A stretch of 64,000 bases of DNA from Streptomyces sp. NBC_00390 (GCF_036057275.1 NZ_CP107945.1:6200001-6264000); one strand, 5' to 3'; positions 24,431-33,044 are shown, counted from the stretch's first letter. The notes: generated by a model not told the origin, from the letters alone. Numbers and translations are program-made.

Positions 24431-24457
24431 CGGGCCCGGATCCTGGCACCGGGCCCG
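24431..24457. terminator. Hairpin between convergent genes
   Basis: CGGGCCCGG / CCGGGCCCG, 9-bp stem with a 9-nt loop, 10 bp after the EEP gene and 16 bp from the 3' end of the convergent membrane-protein gene. Confidence 0.7.
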
Positions 24458-24472
24458 AACCGCAACCGGAAC

Positions 24473-25018
24473 TCAGACCACCGCGCCGCGGCCCGGGTCG
24501 TCGTCCTCGTCGTCGCCGTGGGACATCCGGGCCACCAGCGTCGCGAACCCGCCCAGGAAGCCGCCGATGCACAGCGTCGTCAGCCACCACGTCATGTCCC
24601 ACTGGAGCAGCACCGCGATCAGCATCAGGACCGGGCCGCCGACCACCGCGAGCCAGGCGAACTTGGACGTGACGTCCGCCTCAGGCAGGGGCGGCGGCTC
24701 CGGGGGCACGAAGTGGCCCTCGTCCGTCTCGTCGAGGTCGTCGTCCTTGGCCTGGTCCAGCTGGTAGTCGCGCGGGCCGCCGACCCCGGGCGCGAAGGTG
24801 ATCGAGCTGCCGAGCGCCGGCCGGTCCGCCTCCGGCTCCTCGGAGTCGTCCGGCCGGCTCGCCTTCTCCTCGAGCAGGGCGAGGTCCTCCACGGACTTGA
24901 ACGGCTTGGCGCCCGGCGGGTCGGCCGGCTCGTCGCCGTAACCGGCGATGATGGCCGCCCATGCGGCCTCCTCGTCGATCGGCTGCGGCTCGCGGTCCGC
25001 GTCGTGCTGCTCAGCCAC
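24473..25018 (-). CDS. Small membrane protein with acidic N-terminal domain, unknown function
   Basis: A 181-residue protein: about 115 soluble, acidic, Pro-rich residues (containing FKSVEDLALLEEKA and SSITFAPGVGGPRDY), two membrane helices (WLAVVGGPVLMLIAVLLQW and TTLCIGGFLGGFATLVARM), then a short acidic tail. The GTG start at 25018 has GGGAGG about 10 nt upstream and overlaps the lipase stop by 8 bp, so translation is coupled. I recognise the type from other Streptomyces but know no function. Confidence 0.82.
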   Translation of the reverse strand: MAEQHDADREPQPIDEEAAWAAIIAGYGDEPADPPGAKPFKSVEDLALLEEKASRPDDSEEPEADRPALGSSITFAPGVGGPRDYQLDQAKDDDLDETDEGHFVPPEPPPLPEADVTSKFAWLAVVGGPVLMLIAVLLQWDMTWWLTTLCIGGFLGGFATLVARMSHGDDEDDDPGRGAVV

Positions 25019-25847
25019 CGGTCGTGCTCCCTCCCAAGACTCCCTGCGCGGAGGACCCGATGGTCCCGGCACCCGGAGCGAGCCGCTCGATGAAGGCGTG
25101 ACTCTCCTCGAAGATCCGCTCCGCATCATGGTCCAACGTCGCCACGTGGTAGCTCTGTTCCAGCAGGATCTCGGTGACGTCCGTCGAGGAGACCCGGCTG
25201 AGGATCCTGGCCGAGTCGGCGGGCGGCACCACATGGTCCTGGGGGCTGTGCAGCAGCACCATCGGCTGGGTGACCTGCGCCAGCTCGCCGTCGACCAGCT
25301 TCAGGAACTGGCGCAGGGTGTGCGCGGCGTGCAGCGGCGTGCGGTCGTACCCGCCCTCGTCGACGCCCGGCTTGGCGATGTCGTTGGCCACGCCCTTCGT
25401 GGAGGGCACCAGGTGGCGCACCACCGGAAGCGTGTGCGCGGCAAGCCCCCACACCTTGTTGGCCGGGTTGACCACGACGATGCCCGCGATCGCGTCACCG
25501 TGCTTGGCGGCGAGCCGCAGCGTCAGCGCCCCGCCCATGGACAGACCGAAGACGAAGACCCGGCTGCACCGCTCGACCAGGGACCGCAGCTCGCGGTCCA
25601 CCTCCGCGTACCAGTCCTGCCAGCCGGTCACCTGCATGTCCTGCCAGCGCGTGCCGTGACCGGGCAGCAGCGGCAGGGACACCGTGAGCCCGCGCTCCGC
25701 CAGATACTCGGCCCAGGGGCGCAGCGACTGCGGGGAACCCGTGAACCCATGACAGAGGAGGACGCCGACGTCGCCGCCGACATGGCGGTACGGCTCGGCT
25801 CCAGGAACGACCGGCACCAGGGTCTCCCGTTCGTGAGGACATTGCAT
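25011..25847 (-). CDS. Alpha/beta hydrolase, monoacylglycerol lipase/carboxylesterase-like
   Basis: A 278-residue esterase. Motifs: oxyanion region VLLCHGFTGSPQSLRPWAEY, nucleophile elbow VFGLSMGGAL (Ser), acid in LHSPQDHVVPP and catalytic His in SYHVATLDHD. This is the pattern of Est30-type carboxylesterases and bacterial monoacylglycerol lipases. ATG 25847 is the best start before the conserved fold (MQCPHERETL). It is coupled to the downstream membrane-protein gene and divergent from the plsC-type acyltransferase, so the locus may handle membrane lipids. Confidence 0.89.
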   Translation of the reverse strand: MQCPHERETLVPVVPGAEPYRHVGGDVGVLLCHGFTGSPQSLRPWAEYLAERGLTVSLPLLPGHGTRWQDMQVTGWQDWYAEVDRELRSLVERCSRVFVFGLSMGGALTLRLAAKHGDAIAGIVVVNPANKVWGLAAHTLPVVRHLVPSTKGVANDIAKPGVDEGGYDRTPLHAAHTLRQFLKLVDGELAQVTQPMVLLHSPQDHVVPPADSARILSRVSSTDVTEILLEQSYHVATLDHDAERIFEESHAFIERLAPGAGTIGSSAQGVLGGSTTGG

Positions 25848-25991
25848 GTGGGTCGAAGGGTGTACTTCACGGTACGCGACCGGACCGACACCGACCAGGG
25901 CCGTCCGTACTCCGGCCGACCCCGGGGCGGCGGCGCCGGGCCCACCACGGGTTAGGGTCTGTTCGACAGCACACAGGAGGCACCCGAGTTG

Positions 25992-26744
25992 ATGTACGGC
26001 GCAATGAAGTTCTCCATCGGAGGCTCGCTGAAGCTTGCCTTCAGGCCCTGGGTGGAGGGTCTGGAGAACATTCCCGCCGAGGGGCCCGCCATCCTCGCGA
26101 GCAACCACCTGTCGTTCTCGGACTCGTTCTTCCTCCCGGCGGTCCTCGACCGCAAGGTGACCTTCATCGCCAAGGCCGAGTACTTCACCTCGCCGGGTGT
26201 GAAGGGCAAGCTCACCGCCGCCTTCTTCAAGGGCGTCGGACAGCTGCCGGTGGACCGCTCGGGCGCCCGCGGCGCCGGCGAGGCGGCGATCAAGGCCGGT
26301 ATCCAGGTCATCGAGTCCGGGGGTCTCTTCGGGATCTACCCGGAGGGCACCCGTTCCCCGGACGGCCGCCTCTACCGCGGCAAGCCCGGGGGCCTCGCGC
26401 GCGTGGCGCTCGCCACCGGCGCGCCGGTGATCCCGGTCGCGATGATCGACACCGAGAAGATCCAGCCGCCCGGCAAGGTGATCCCCAAGCTCATGCGCCC
26501 GGGGATCCGGATCGGCAAGCCGCTGGACTTCAGCCGCTACCACGGCATGGAGCACGACCGCTTCATCCTGCGCTCGGTGACCGACGAGGTCATGTACGAG
26601 ATCATGAAGCTTTCGGGCCAGGAGTACGTGGACATCTACGCGACGGCCGCCAAGCGCCAGATCGCCGAGGCCGAGAAGGCCGAGAAGACGGCCCGCGCGG
26701 AGGCCGAGAAGGCCCAGAAGAAGTCGCACCGGCCGGCTGCCTAG
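25992..26744 (+). CDS. plsC: 1-acyl-sn-glycerol-3-phosphate acyltransferase family protein
   Basis: A 250-residue acyltransferase. The HxxxxD catalytic motif is SNHLSFSD (His 39, Asp 44). The later family motifs are QLPVDRSGARGAGEAA, GIYPEGTRSPDGRLYRGKPG and VIPVAMIDTEKI. PlsC makes phosphatidic acid from lysophosphatidate. The C-terminus is a charged helical tail (EAEKAEKTARAEAEKAQKK). AGGAGG at 25975-25980 sits 11 nt before ATG 25992 and 8 nt before an in-frame TTG at 25989, so either start could be used. TAGGGT at 25953-25958 is a likely -10. Confidence 0.9.
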   Translation: MYGAMKFSIGGSLKLAFRPWVEGLENIPAEGPAILASNHLSFSDSFFLPAVLDRKVTFIAKAEYFTSPGVKGKLTAAFFKGVGQLPVDRSGARGAGEAAIKAGIQVIESGGLFGIYPEGTRSPDGRLYRGKPGGLARVALATGAPVIPVAMIDTEKIQPPGKVIPKLMRPGIRIGKPLDFSRYHGMEHDRFILRSVTDEVMYEIMKLSGQEYVDIYATAAKRQIAEAEKAEKTARAEAEKAQKKSHRPAA

Positions 26745-26775
26745 CCGCGCCGTCGGTCAGGGGTGGGGTAGGGAG

Positions 26776-27984
26776 ATGGCCAGGCGCGAGCGTGTCGTGC
26801 GGATGTCGGTGGAGGTGCCGCTGTGGCGTGCCCTGACCGCGTACCGCGTCCTGACGATGATCTACGCGGTACTGCTGTTCCTCTTCACCCGGCAGAACTT
26901 CGAGCGCCCCGGGATCGCGATCGCGTTTCTCGCGGTGATGTCCGTCTGGACGCTCGCCACGCTCCACAAGGTGACGGGCGCGGCGAGCTGCACCAAGGGC
27001 TTCCTGGTCGCCGATCTGACGATCGCCCTCACCGGCATCATGCTCACGCCCCTCGCCGACGCCCACGCCCAGCAGGTCGACGGCCCGACCCTGCCGTCGA
27101 TATGGACGGCGGGCTCGGTCCTCGCCTTCGCCATCAAGGGCGGCTGGCGCTGGGCCGGGGTCGCCTCGTCCTTCGTCGCGGTCGCCAACATCGTCGAGCG
27201 CGGTGAGCCCAGCCGGGACACGTTCCACAACGTCCTGCTCGTCTGGGTCGCCTCCATCGCCATCGGATACGTCGTCGAGGTGGCCCGCGCCTCCGAGCGC
27301 ACCCTCGCCCGCGCCCTGGAGATCGAGGCCGCGACCCGCGAGCGGGAGCGCCTGGCCCGGGACATCCACGACAGCGTGCTCCAGGTGCTGGCCATGGTGC
27401 AGCGGCGCGGTACGGCGCTGGGCGGCGAGGCCGCCGAGCTCGGCCGGATGGCGGGCGAGCAGGAGGTGGCCCTGCGCACCCTGGTCGCGGGCGGCCTGGT
27501 GACCGCATCCCGTGTCTCGGAGGACGAGTCGCAGGGAGCCGTCGTACGGGTCGTGGAGGTGCCCGACGACGACGAGCCGGCGCGCCCGCACGATCTGCGC
27601 ACCCTGCTCGCCTCGCACGCCGGGTCGAAGGTGACCCTGTCCGAGCCGGGTGCCCCGGTGCTGCTCGATGCGCCCGCGGCACGCGAACTGGCGGCAGCCG
27701 TCGGCGCCGCCCTGGACAATGTCCGCAGGCATGCCGGCGAGGACGCCCAGGCCTGGATCCTGGTCGAGGACTGGCCGGACGAGGTGGTGGTGACGGTCCG
27801 GGACGACGGACCGGGCATCCCGGACGGCAGGCTGGCGCAGGCCGAGGGGGAGGGGCGGATGGGGGTCGCGATGTCCATCCGCGGCCGGCTGCGGGACCTC
27901 GGCGGGACCGCCGAGCTGATCTCGGTCCCGGGTCAGGGCACAGAAGTCGAACTGAAGGTTCCACGGGGGAAGGCAGGCACATGA
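26776..27984 (+). CDS. macS: MacS-like sensor histidine kinase
   Basis: A 402-residue NarL-type histidine kinase. The N-terminal half has about five membrane helices with a short extracytoplasmic loop (TPLADAHAQQVDGPTLPS), the DUF5931-type sensor. The phospho-acceptor motif is RERLARDIHDSVLQVLAMVQ (His about 196) and the ATPase part has AAVGAALDNVRRHAG and VVTVRDDGPGIPDGRL. Layout and position next to pfkA match MacS (SCO2121), which with MacR influences actinorhodin production and aerial growth in S. coelicolor. The stop overlaps the macR start (ATGA). Confidence 0.87.
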   Translation: MARRERVVRMSVEVPLWRALTAYRVLTMIYAVLLFLFTRQNFERPGIAIAFLAVMSVWTLATLHKVTGAASCTKGFLVADLTIALTGIMLTPLADAHAQQVDGPTLPSIWTAGSVLAFAIKGGWRWAGVASSFVAVANIVERGEPSRDTFHNVLLVWVASIAIGYVVEVARASERTLARALEIEAATRERERLARDIHDSVLQVLAMVQRRGTALGGEAAELGRMAGEQEVALRTLVAGGLVTASRVSEDESQGAVVRVVEVPDDDEPARPHDLRTLLASHAGSKVTLSEPGAPVLLDAPAARELAAAVGAALDNVRRHAGEDAQAWILVEDWPDEVVVTVRDDGPGIPDGRLAQAEGEGRMGVAMSIRGRLRDLGGTAELISVPGQGTEVELKVPRGKAGT

Positions 27985-28655
27985 CGGACCAGCAGACGAT
28001 CAAGGTGATGGTCGTCGACGACCACCCGATGTGGCGGGACGCGGTCGCCCGCGACCTGGCCGCGGCCGGGTTCGACGTCGTCGCCACGGCGGGCGACGGT
28101 CCGCAGGCGGTGCGCCGTGCGGGCGCCGTCGTGCCGGACGTGCTCGTGCTCGACCTGAACCTGCCCGGGATGCCGGGCGTCCAGGTGTGCAAGGAGCTCG
28201 TCGGCTCGCTGCCCGCGCTGCGGGTCCTGGTGCTGTCCGCCAGTGGTGAGCACGCGGATGTCCTGGAGGCGGTGAAGTCCGGCGCCACCGGCTATCTGCT
28301 GAAGTCGGCCAGCACGGAGGAACTGACGGACGCGGTGCGGCGCACCGCGGTCGGCGACCCCGTCTTCACGCCGGGCCTCGCGGGGCTGGTGCTCGGCGAG
28401 TACCGCCGCCTCGCCTCCGAGCCCGTCCCGTCCGTCGGGCCCGGCGAGCCGAAGGCGCCGCAGCTGACCGACCGGGAGACCGAGGTACTCCGGCTGGTCG
28501 CCAAGGGGCTGTCGTACAAGCAGATCGCCGAGCGGCTGGTCATCTCGCACCGCACGGTCCAGAACCATGTCCAGAACACGCTCGGCAAGCTCCAGCTCCA
28601 CAACCGCGTGGAGCTGGTGCGGTATGCGATCGAGCGCGGCCTGGACGACGCCTGA
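27981..28655 (+). CDS. macR: MacR-like NarL-family response regulator
   Basis: A 224-residue two-component regulator. The receiver domain has VMVVDDHPMWRDAV, the phospho-acceptor VLVLDLNLPGMPG (Asp about 53), VLVLSASGEH (switch Ser) and YLLKSAS (Lys). The C-terminal LuxR/NarL helix-turn-helix is LTDRETEVLRLVAKGLSYKQIAERLVISHRTVQNHVQNTLGKL. It overlaps macS by 4 bp, so the pair is stoichiometrically coupled. MacR in S. coelicolor targets lipoprotein and membrane-protein promoters; this is knowledge of the homologue, not shown here. Confidence 0.9.
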   Translation: MTDQQTIKVMVVDDHPMWRDAVARDLAAAGFDVVATAGDGPQAVRRAGAVVPDVLVLDLNLPGMPGVQVCKELVGSLPALRVLVLSASGEHADVLEAVKSGATGYLLKSASTEELTDAVRRTAVGDPVFTPGLAGLVLGEYRRLASEPVPSVGPGEPKAPQLTDRETEVLRLVAKGLSYKQIAERLVISHRTVQNHVQNTLGKLQLHNRVELVRYAIERGLDDA

Positions 28656-28725
28656 CCGTCCGGCCGCCTGGGGGGCCCGAGTTGGCGAGCCCGGCCGCGG
28701 GCCTTACCCGTACGAGTGAAAGACG

Positions 28726-28739
28726 GTCGGTCAACCGAC
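28726..28739. repeat. GTCGGT-CA-ACCGAC palindrome upstream of pfkA
   Basis: A perfect 6-bp inverted repeat with a 2-bp spacer, about 100 bp before the pfkA start. It could be a regulator site or the stem of a short hairpin after macR. Confidence 0.4.
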
Positions 28740-28778
28740 GTGTGACGTACAGGAATTGACCGTTCGCCCCATCCCTGA

Positions 28779-28792
28779 GTGACCTGGATCAC
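28779..28792 (+). promoter_or_regulatory. CRP-family binding-site candidate 1 upstream of pfkA
   Basis: GTGA-CCTGGA-TCAC, a perfect half-site pair with the 6-bp spacing of the CRP/FNR family. Its centre is 21 bp from that of the second site, on the same face of the helix. Confidence 0.5.
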
Positions 28793-28799
28793 CATTAGC

Positions 28800-28813
28800 G
28801 TGACGGTCATCAC
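28800..28813 (+). promoter_or_regulatory. CRP-family binding-site candidate 2 upstream of pfkA
   Basis: GTGA-CGGTCA-TCAC, flanked to a 7-bp inverted repeat (AGCGTGA / TCACGCT, 28797-28816). It lies 24 bp before the pfkA ATG, so it probably covers the transcription start or leader; binding there would be expected to repress. Confidence 0.5.
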
Positions 28814-28839
28814 GCTCACCAGGTGAAGGGAAGTTTTCC

Positions 28840-29868
28840 ATGCGCGTCGGAGTACTGACCGGGGGCGGCGACTGCCCCGGCCTCAATGCGGTCATCCGCG
28901 GACTCGTCCGCAAGGGTGTGCAGGAGTACGCGTACGAGTTCGTCGGCTACCGGGACGGCTGGCGAGGGCCCCTCGAAGGCGACACCCTCCCCCTCGACAT
29001 CCCCGCCGTACGCGGCATCCTGCCCCGCGGGGGCACCATCCTCGGCTCGTCGCGAACCAACCCGTTCAAGGTGGAGAACGGCGTCCGCCGGATCAAGGAG
29101 AACCTCGTCAAGCACGAGGTGGACGCCCTGGTCGCGATCGGCGGCGAGGACACGCTCGGCGTCGCGGCGCGGCTGCACGACGAGTTCGGCATCAGGTGCG
29201 TCGGGGTGCCCAAGACCATCGACAACGACCTGTCCGCGACCGACTACACCTTCGGCTTCGACACCGCGGTCGGCATCGCCACCGAGGCCATCGACCGGCT
29301 GCACACCACTGCCGAGTCCCATATGCGGGTTCTCGTGGTCGAGGTGATGGGCCGTCACGCCGGCTGGATCGCCCTGCACTCCGGGCTGGCCGGCGGCGCC
29401 AATGTCATCCTCATCCCCGAGCAGCGCTTCGACGTCGACCAGGTCTGCGCCTGGGTGACCTCCCGCTTCAAGGCCAGTTACGCCCCGATCGTGGTGGTCG
29501 CCGAGGGTGCCATGCCCAAGGACGGCGAGGCGGTGCTCAAGGACGGCTCCCTGGACTCGTTCGGCCATGTCCGGCTCTCCGGTGTCGGGGAGTGGCTGGC
29601 CAAGGAGATCGAGAGCCGTACCGGCAAGGAGGCCCGCACCACGGTCCTCGGCCATGTCCAGCGCGGTGGCACCCCGAGCGCCTTCGACCGCTGGCTGGCC
29701 ACCCGCTTCGGGCTGCACGCGATCGACGCCGTGCGGGAGGAGGACTTCGGAAAGATGGTCGCGCTGCGGGGCACCGACATCGTGCGGGTGCCGATCGCCG
29801 AGGCGACGGCCAGGCTGAAGACGGTCGAGCCCGCGCTCTACCAGGAGGTCGGCGTCTTCTTCGGCTGA
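28840..29868 (+). CDS. pfkA: 6-phosphofructokinase
   Basis: A 342-residue group-III type phosphofructokinase of glycolysis. Motifs: GVLTGGGDCPGLNAVIRGLV (nucleotide/diphosphate site), VAIGGEDTLGVA, VGVPKTIDNDLSATDYTFGF (catalytic Asp), VEVMGRHAGWIAL and LGHVQRGGTPSAFDR. At the positions that separate ATP and PPi enzymes it has Asp (GGED) and Lys (PKTIDND), the PPi-type residues. The ATP-dependent S. coelicolor enzyme belongs to the same subgroup, so the phosphoryl donor cannot be settled from these residues. GAAGGGAAG lies 7 nt before the ATG. It follows macSR and two CRP-like sites. Confidence 0.95.
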   Translation: MRVGVLTGGGDCPGLNAVIRGLVRKGVQEYAYEFVGYRDGWRGPLEGDTLPLDIPAVRGILPRGGTILGSSRTNPFKVENGVRRIKENLVKHEVDALVAIGGEDTLGVAARLHDEFGIRCVGVPKTIDNDLSATDYTFGFDTAVGIATEAIDRLHTTAESHMRVLVVEVMGRHAGWIALHSGLAGGANVILIPEQRFDVDQVCAWVTSRFKASYAPIVVVAEGAMPKDGEAVLKDGSLDSFGHVRLSGVGEWLAKEIESRTGKEARTTVLGHVQRGGTPSAFDRWLATRFGLHAIDAVREEDFGKMVALRGTDIVRVPIAEATARLKTVEPALYQEVGVFFG

Positions 29869-29978
29869 CCCGGAGAGCGGCAGGGCGGGACGCGTCCGTG
29901 AGCCGTGGGCCGTATGTTCGCGACAGTCCGGAGCCGTTCGCGACATCCGGCCCATGGCATCGTACTCCGGGAGAAACC

Positions 29979-30977
29979 ATGGAAATCCTAGCCTTCGGTG
30001 TCCAGGCCGACGAGCAGCCTCTCCTCGAAAAGGCGTTCAAGGGGCACCACGGGATCCACTGTCTGGACGTCTTCCTCACCGAGGACACGGCCCCCATCGC
30101 CGCCGGCCACGAATCGATCTCCACGAGCGTGAACTGCCGGCTGAGCGCCCAGGTGCTGCAGACCCTCGCCGTCGGCGGGACGACGATGATCGCCCAGCGC
30201 TCCACCGGCTTCAACAACATCGATCTCGACGTCGCCGAGCGGCTCGGCCTCACCGTCGCCCGGGTCTCGTCCTACTCGCCCCACTCGGTCGCGGAATTCG
30301 CCTGGGCCCTCGCGCTCGCCGTCAACCGGCGCATCGTCCGGGCCGCGGGCCGCACCCGCGACTTCGACTTCCGGCTGAACGGCCTGATGGGCCGCGACCT
30401 GCACGGCCGCACCGCCGGGGTGCTCGGCACCGGCCGGATCGGCGAGGCCTTCACCCGGATCGCCCACGGCTTCGGCATGCGACTGCTGGGCTGGGACATC
30501 ACCGAGAACCCCGCCTGCGTCGGGCTCGGCATGAAGTACGTCGAGAAGCAGGAGCTGTTCGCCGCCGCCGATCTGATCAGCCTGCATGTGCCGCTGCTGC
30601 CCGGGACCCGGCGTCTGATCGGCGCCGAGGCGCTGCGTGCGATGAAGGACGACGCGATCCTGGTGAACTCCAGTCGCGGCGGCCTGATCGACACCGACGC
30701 CCTCGTCGCCGAACTGCGCAAGGGCCGCTTCACGGGCGTCGGACTCGATGTGTACGAGGCGGAGGCCGGACTGTTCTTCCTCGACAAGTCCCTGGAGGCC
30801 GTCACGGACGACACGCTCGCCCGCCTGATGACGTTCCCGAACGTCCTGGTGACCTCGCACCAGGCGTACTACACGAAGGACGCGGTCGGCCAGATCGTCG
30901 CGACGACGGTCCGCAACATCGAGGACCACATGGCCGGACGGCGCAGCGAGAACGTGTTGGTCCCCGCTGCGCCGTAG
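29979..30977 (+). CDS. D-isomer-specific 2-hydroxyacid dehydrogenase, D-lactate dehydrogenase-like
   Basis: A 332-residue NAD-dependent dehydrogenase. Catalytic residues are visible in order: Arg in LVNSSRGGLIDTDAL, Glu in GVGLDVYEAEAG and His in VTSHQAYYTKDA. The NAD loop is TAGVLGTGRIGEAF. The N-terminal RSTGFNNIDLDVAERLGLTV and VSSYSPHSVAEFA are typical of fermentative D-lactate dehydrogenases (LdhA group). The start ATG 29979 is preceded by GGGAGAAACC. Its place after pfkA fits disposal of pyruvate when oxygen is limited; this is an inference. Confidence 0.9.
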   Translation: MEILAFGVQADEQPLLEKAFKGHHGIHCLDVFLTEDTAPIAAGHESISTSVNCRLSAQVLQTLAVGGTTMIAQRSTGFNNIDLDVAERLGLTVARVSSYSPHSVAEFAWALALAVNRRIVRAAGRTRDFDFRLNGLMGRDLHGRTAGVLGTGRIGEAFTRIAHGFGMRLLGWDITENPACVGLGMKYVEKQELFAAADLISLHVPLLPGTRRLIGAEALRAMKDDAILVNSSRGGLIDTDALVAELRKGRFTGVGLDVYEAEAGLFFLDKSLEAVTDDTLARLMTFPNVLVTSHQAYYTKDAVGQIVATTVRNIEDHMAGRRSENVLVPAAP

Positions 30978-30994
30978 GCGTTCGGGCCGGCCCG

Positions 30995-32869
30995 TTACCG
31001 CTGCCCCAGGGGAACCCCCGCGAGCAGTTCGGCCACGATGCCCGCGCCGTCCAGCGTCAGCACCGACTCGGGGTGGAACTGCACCGAGGCGAACGCCTCT
31101 CCGCGCAGCCCGTGGACATCGCCCGTCACCCCGTCCCGGCTGACCTCCACCGCGTGCCGCGCCAGCAGCCGCGCCGCCGCCGTCTCGTCGCAGCGCGCCG
31201 TGAAGCTGTTGTAGAAGCCGACCGTCTCCTCGCGGCCGAAGAACTCGATCCGCTCCTGCGCACCCTGGTACGGCGCGTCCTTGCGGACGATGTCCAGGCC
31301 CAGTTCCGCCGCGATCAGCTCATGGCCGAGGCACACCCCCAGCAGCCCGCTGCCGTGCTCGCGCAGCAACTCGGCGGTGAGCGTCCTGAGGAGGCGCATC
31401 TTCGGGTCGTCCGCGTCGGCCGGATCACCGGGGCCGGGGCCGAGCACCACCGGCCCGTCGTGCGCGCGCACGCGCTCCTGCAGGCCCGGCTCGTCGTAGC
31501 GCAGCACGGTCACCTCCAGGCCGGTCGAACGCAGCAGATGCGCCAGCATCGCGGTGAACGTGTCCTCGCCGTCGACGACCAGGGCGCGCCTGCCGGTCGG
31601 CGCGGACCGGTCCTGCATCCGCAGCCAGAACGGCGCGAGATCGGCGCGCCGGGCGTCGAGTGCCTCCCGTACCCGAGGATCTTCGGCAAGGCGCGGCACG
31701 GCCTGCTGCTCGTCCCCGCGGCCGGGCCGCACCCCCAGAGCGGCCAGTACGCCGGCCGCCTTGGCGTGCGTCTCGGCGACCTCGCCCGCCGGGTCGGAGT
31801 GCCGCACCAGTGTCGCGCCGACCGGCACCCGCAGCCCGCCCGCGGCGTCGATGTCGGCGGTACGGATCAGGATGGGGGAGTCGAGGGTCTGCGAACCGCC
31901 CGCGTCCGTGCCGATCAGCGCCAGCGCGCCCGCGTAGTAGCCGCGGCCGCCCACCTCATGGCGCTCGATGACCCGGCAGGCGTTCTGTACCGGGGATCCG
32001 GTCACCGTGGCGGCGAACATGGTCTCCCGCAGCACCTCCCGCACATCCAGCGACGTACGGCCCCGCAACTCGTACTCGGTGTGCGCCAGATGGGCCATCT
32101 CCTTGAGCCGCGGCCCGATCACGACGCCGCCCATGTCGCCCACGGTGCACATCATCTTCAGCTCCTCGTCGACGACCATGGAGAGCTCCTCGCGCTCCTT
32201 GCGGTCGGCGAGGAAGCCGAGCAGCGCCTCGGGGGTCGGACCCTCGGGCGGATAGCGGAACGTACCGCTGATGGGGTTCATCACGACCGTGCCGCCGCTC
32301 ATCCGCACATGGACCTCGGGGCTCGCGCCGACGAGCGTCCTCGTGCCCGTGTGCACGACGAAGGTCCAGTACGCGCCCCGCTCGCCCGCCAGCAGCCGCC
32401 GGAACAGCGCCAGCGCGTCGGCCCGGCCGAAGCCGGGGATCTGTCCGGTGAAGGTGCGGCGGATGACGAAGTTCGCGCCCTCGCCCTGGCCGATCTCGTC
32501 CTCCACGACCCGGCGGACGATGCCGGCGTACTCCTCGTCGCCGACGTCGAAGCTTCCGTCCTCCACCTGTACGGCATGCTTCGGCAGGACCTCGAGGGCC
32601 TCGGCGAGCGGCAGTTCTTGGCACTCGTCGGCGACCAGCACCGACAGCGGCGTGCCGTCGTCGCGTACGTCGAAGCCGCGTTCCGCGATCTGGCGGAACG
32701 GGACCAGGGCGAGCGAGGGACGGTCGGTGACCGGGATGTCGGCGAGGCGCTCGGCCGTATGGACCCGGCCGATCAGTACCTCGACGGTGTCGTGGTCACG
32801 GCCCGGTGTGCGGCGGCGCAGCAGGGCGAAGGGCGGGCAGTCGTCGTCGAGGAGTCTGCTGATGGGCAT
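30995..32869 (-). CDS. trpEG: Fused anthranilate synthase (TrpE-TrpG), PhzE-like layout
   Basis: A 624-residue fusion. Residues 1-400 are a chorismate-binding domain (SGTFRYPPEGPTPE, ELSMVVDEELKMMCTVGD, VTGSPVQNACRVIERHEVGG, RGYYAGALALIG). Residues 430-620 are a class I glutamine amidotransferase with the nucleophile in LLGVCLGHELIAAELGL and the His-Glu pair in SVQFHPESVLT. It makes anthranilate from chorismate and glutamine. The length and order also fit PhzE-type enzymes, which stop at 2-amino-2-desoxyisochorismate. The Trp-rich leader peptide and attenuator upstream argue for tryptophan synthesis. Confidence 0.9.
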   Translation of the reverse strand: MPISRLLDDDCPPFALLRRRTPGRDHDTVEVLIGRVHTAERLADIPVTDRPSLALVPFRQIAERGFDVRDDGTPLSVLVADECQELPLAEALEVLPKHAVQVEDGSFDVGDEEYAGIVRRVVEDEIGQGEGANFVIRRTFTGQIPGFGRADALALFRRLLAGERGAYWTFVVHTGTRTLVGASPEVHVRMSGGTVVMNPISGTFRYPPEGPTPEALLGFLADRKEREELSMVVDEELKMMCTVGDMGGVVIGPRLKEMAHLAHTEYELRGRTSLDVREVLRETMFAATVTGSPVQNACRVIERHEVGGRGYYAGALALIGTDAGGSQTLDSPILIRTADIDAAGGLRVPVGATLVRHSDPAGEVAETHAKAAGVLAALGVRPGRGDEQQAVPRLAEDPRVREALDARRADLAPFWLRMQDRSAPTGRRALVVDGEDTFTAMLAHLLRSTGLEVTVLRYDEPGLQERVRAHDGPVVLGPGPGDPADADDPKMRLLRTLTAELLREHGSGLLGVCLGHELIAAELGLDIVRKDAPYQGAQERIEFFGREETVGFYNSFTARCDETAAARLLARHAVEVSRDGVTGDVHGLRGEAFASVQFHPESVLTLDGAGIVAELLAGVPLGQR

Positions 32870-32933
32870 CGGATGGTTCCTTCCGAGTGGGAGGAACGGC
32901 CGCCGCTTTCCGGATCACGGTCCGGGAAACACT

Positions 32934-32958
32934 GAAGGCCGCCCCTCGGGCGGCCTTC
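32934..32958 (-). terminator. trp attenuator terminator hairpin
   Basis: GAAGGCCGCCC / GGGCGGCCTTC, 11-bp perfect stem with a 3-nt loop, followed on the minus strand by AGTGTTTCCC. It lies between the trpL peptide and trpEG, where an attenuator terminator should be. Confidence 0.8.
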
Positions 32959-32977
32959 GCGATCGGTGTGCGCGCGA

Positions 32978-33037
32978 TCAGGAGGTGGGCCGCCGGAATG
33001 CGGTCCACCACCAGCTCTGGGTCTGCAGCGCGAACAT
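32978..33037 (-). CDS. trpL: trp leader peptide with three consecutive Trp codons
   Basis: A 19-residue peptide, MFALQTQSWWWTAFRRPTS, ending 20 bp before the attenuator hairpin. Three tandem TGG codons let ribosome stalling report tryptophanyl-tRNA levels, the same logic as E. coli trpL and the WWW leader peptides of Streptomyces. The ATG lies 7 nt after TAAGAT, so the transcript is probably leaderless and the peptide is the first thing translated. Confidence 0.9.
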   Translation of the reverse strand: MFALQTQSWWWTAFRRPTS

Positions 33038-33044
33038 GACGCGG

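Noticed and set aside
29954..32935. A 993-codon open frame on the plus strand
   Set aside because: It runs out of frame through the 2-hydroxyacid dehydrogenase and antisense to trpEG, both of which have clear catalytic motifs. The product is low-complexity Arg/Ala/Gly.
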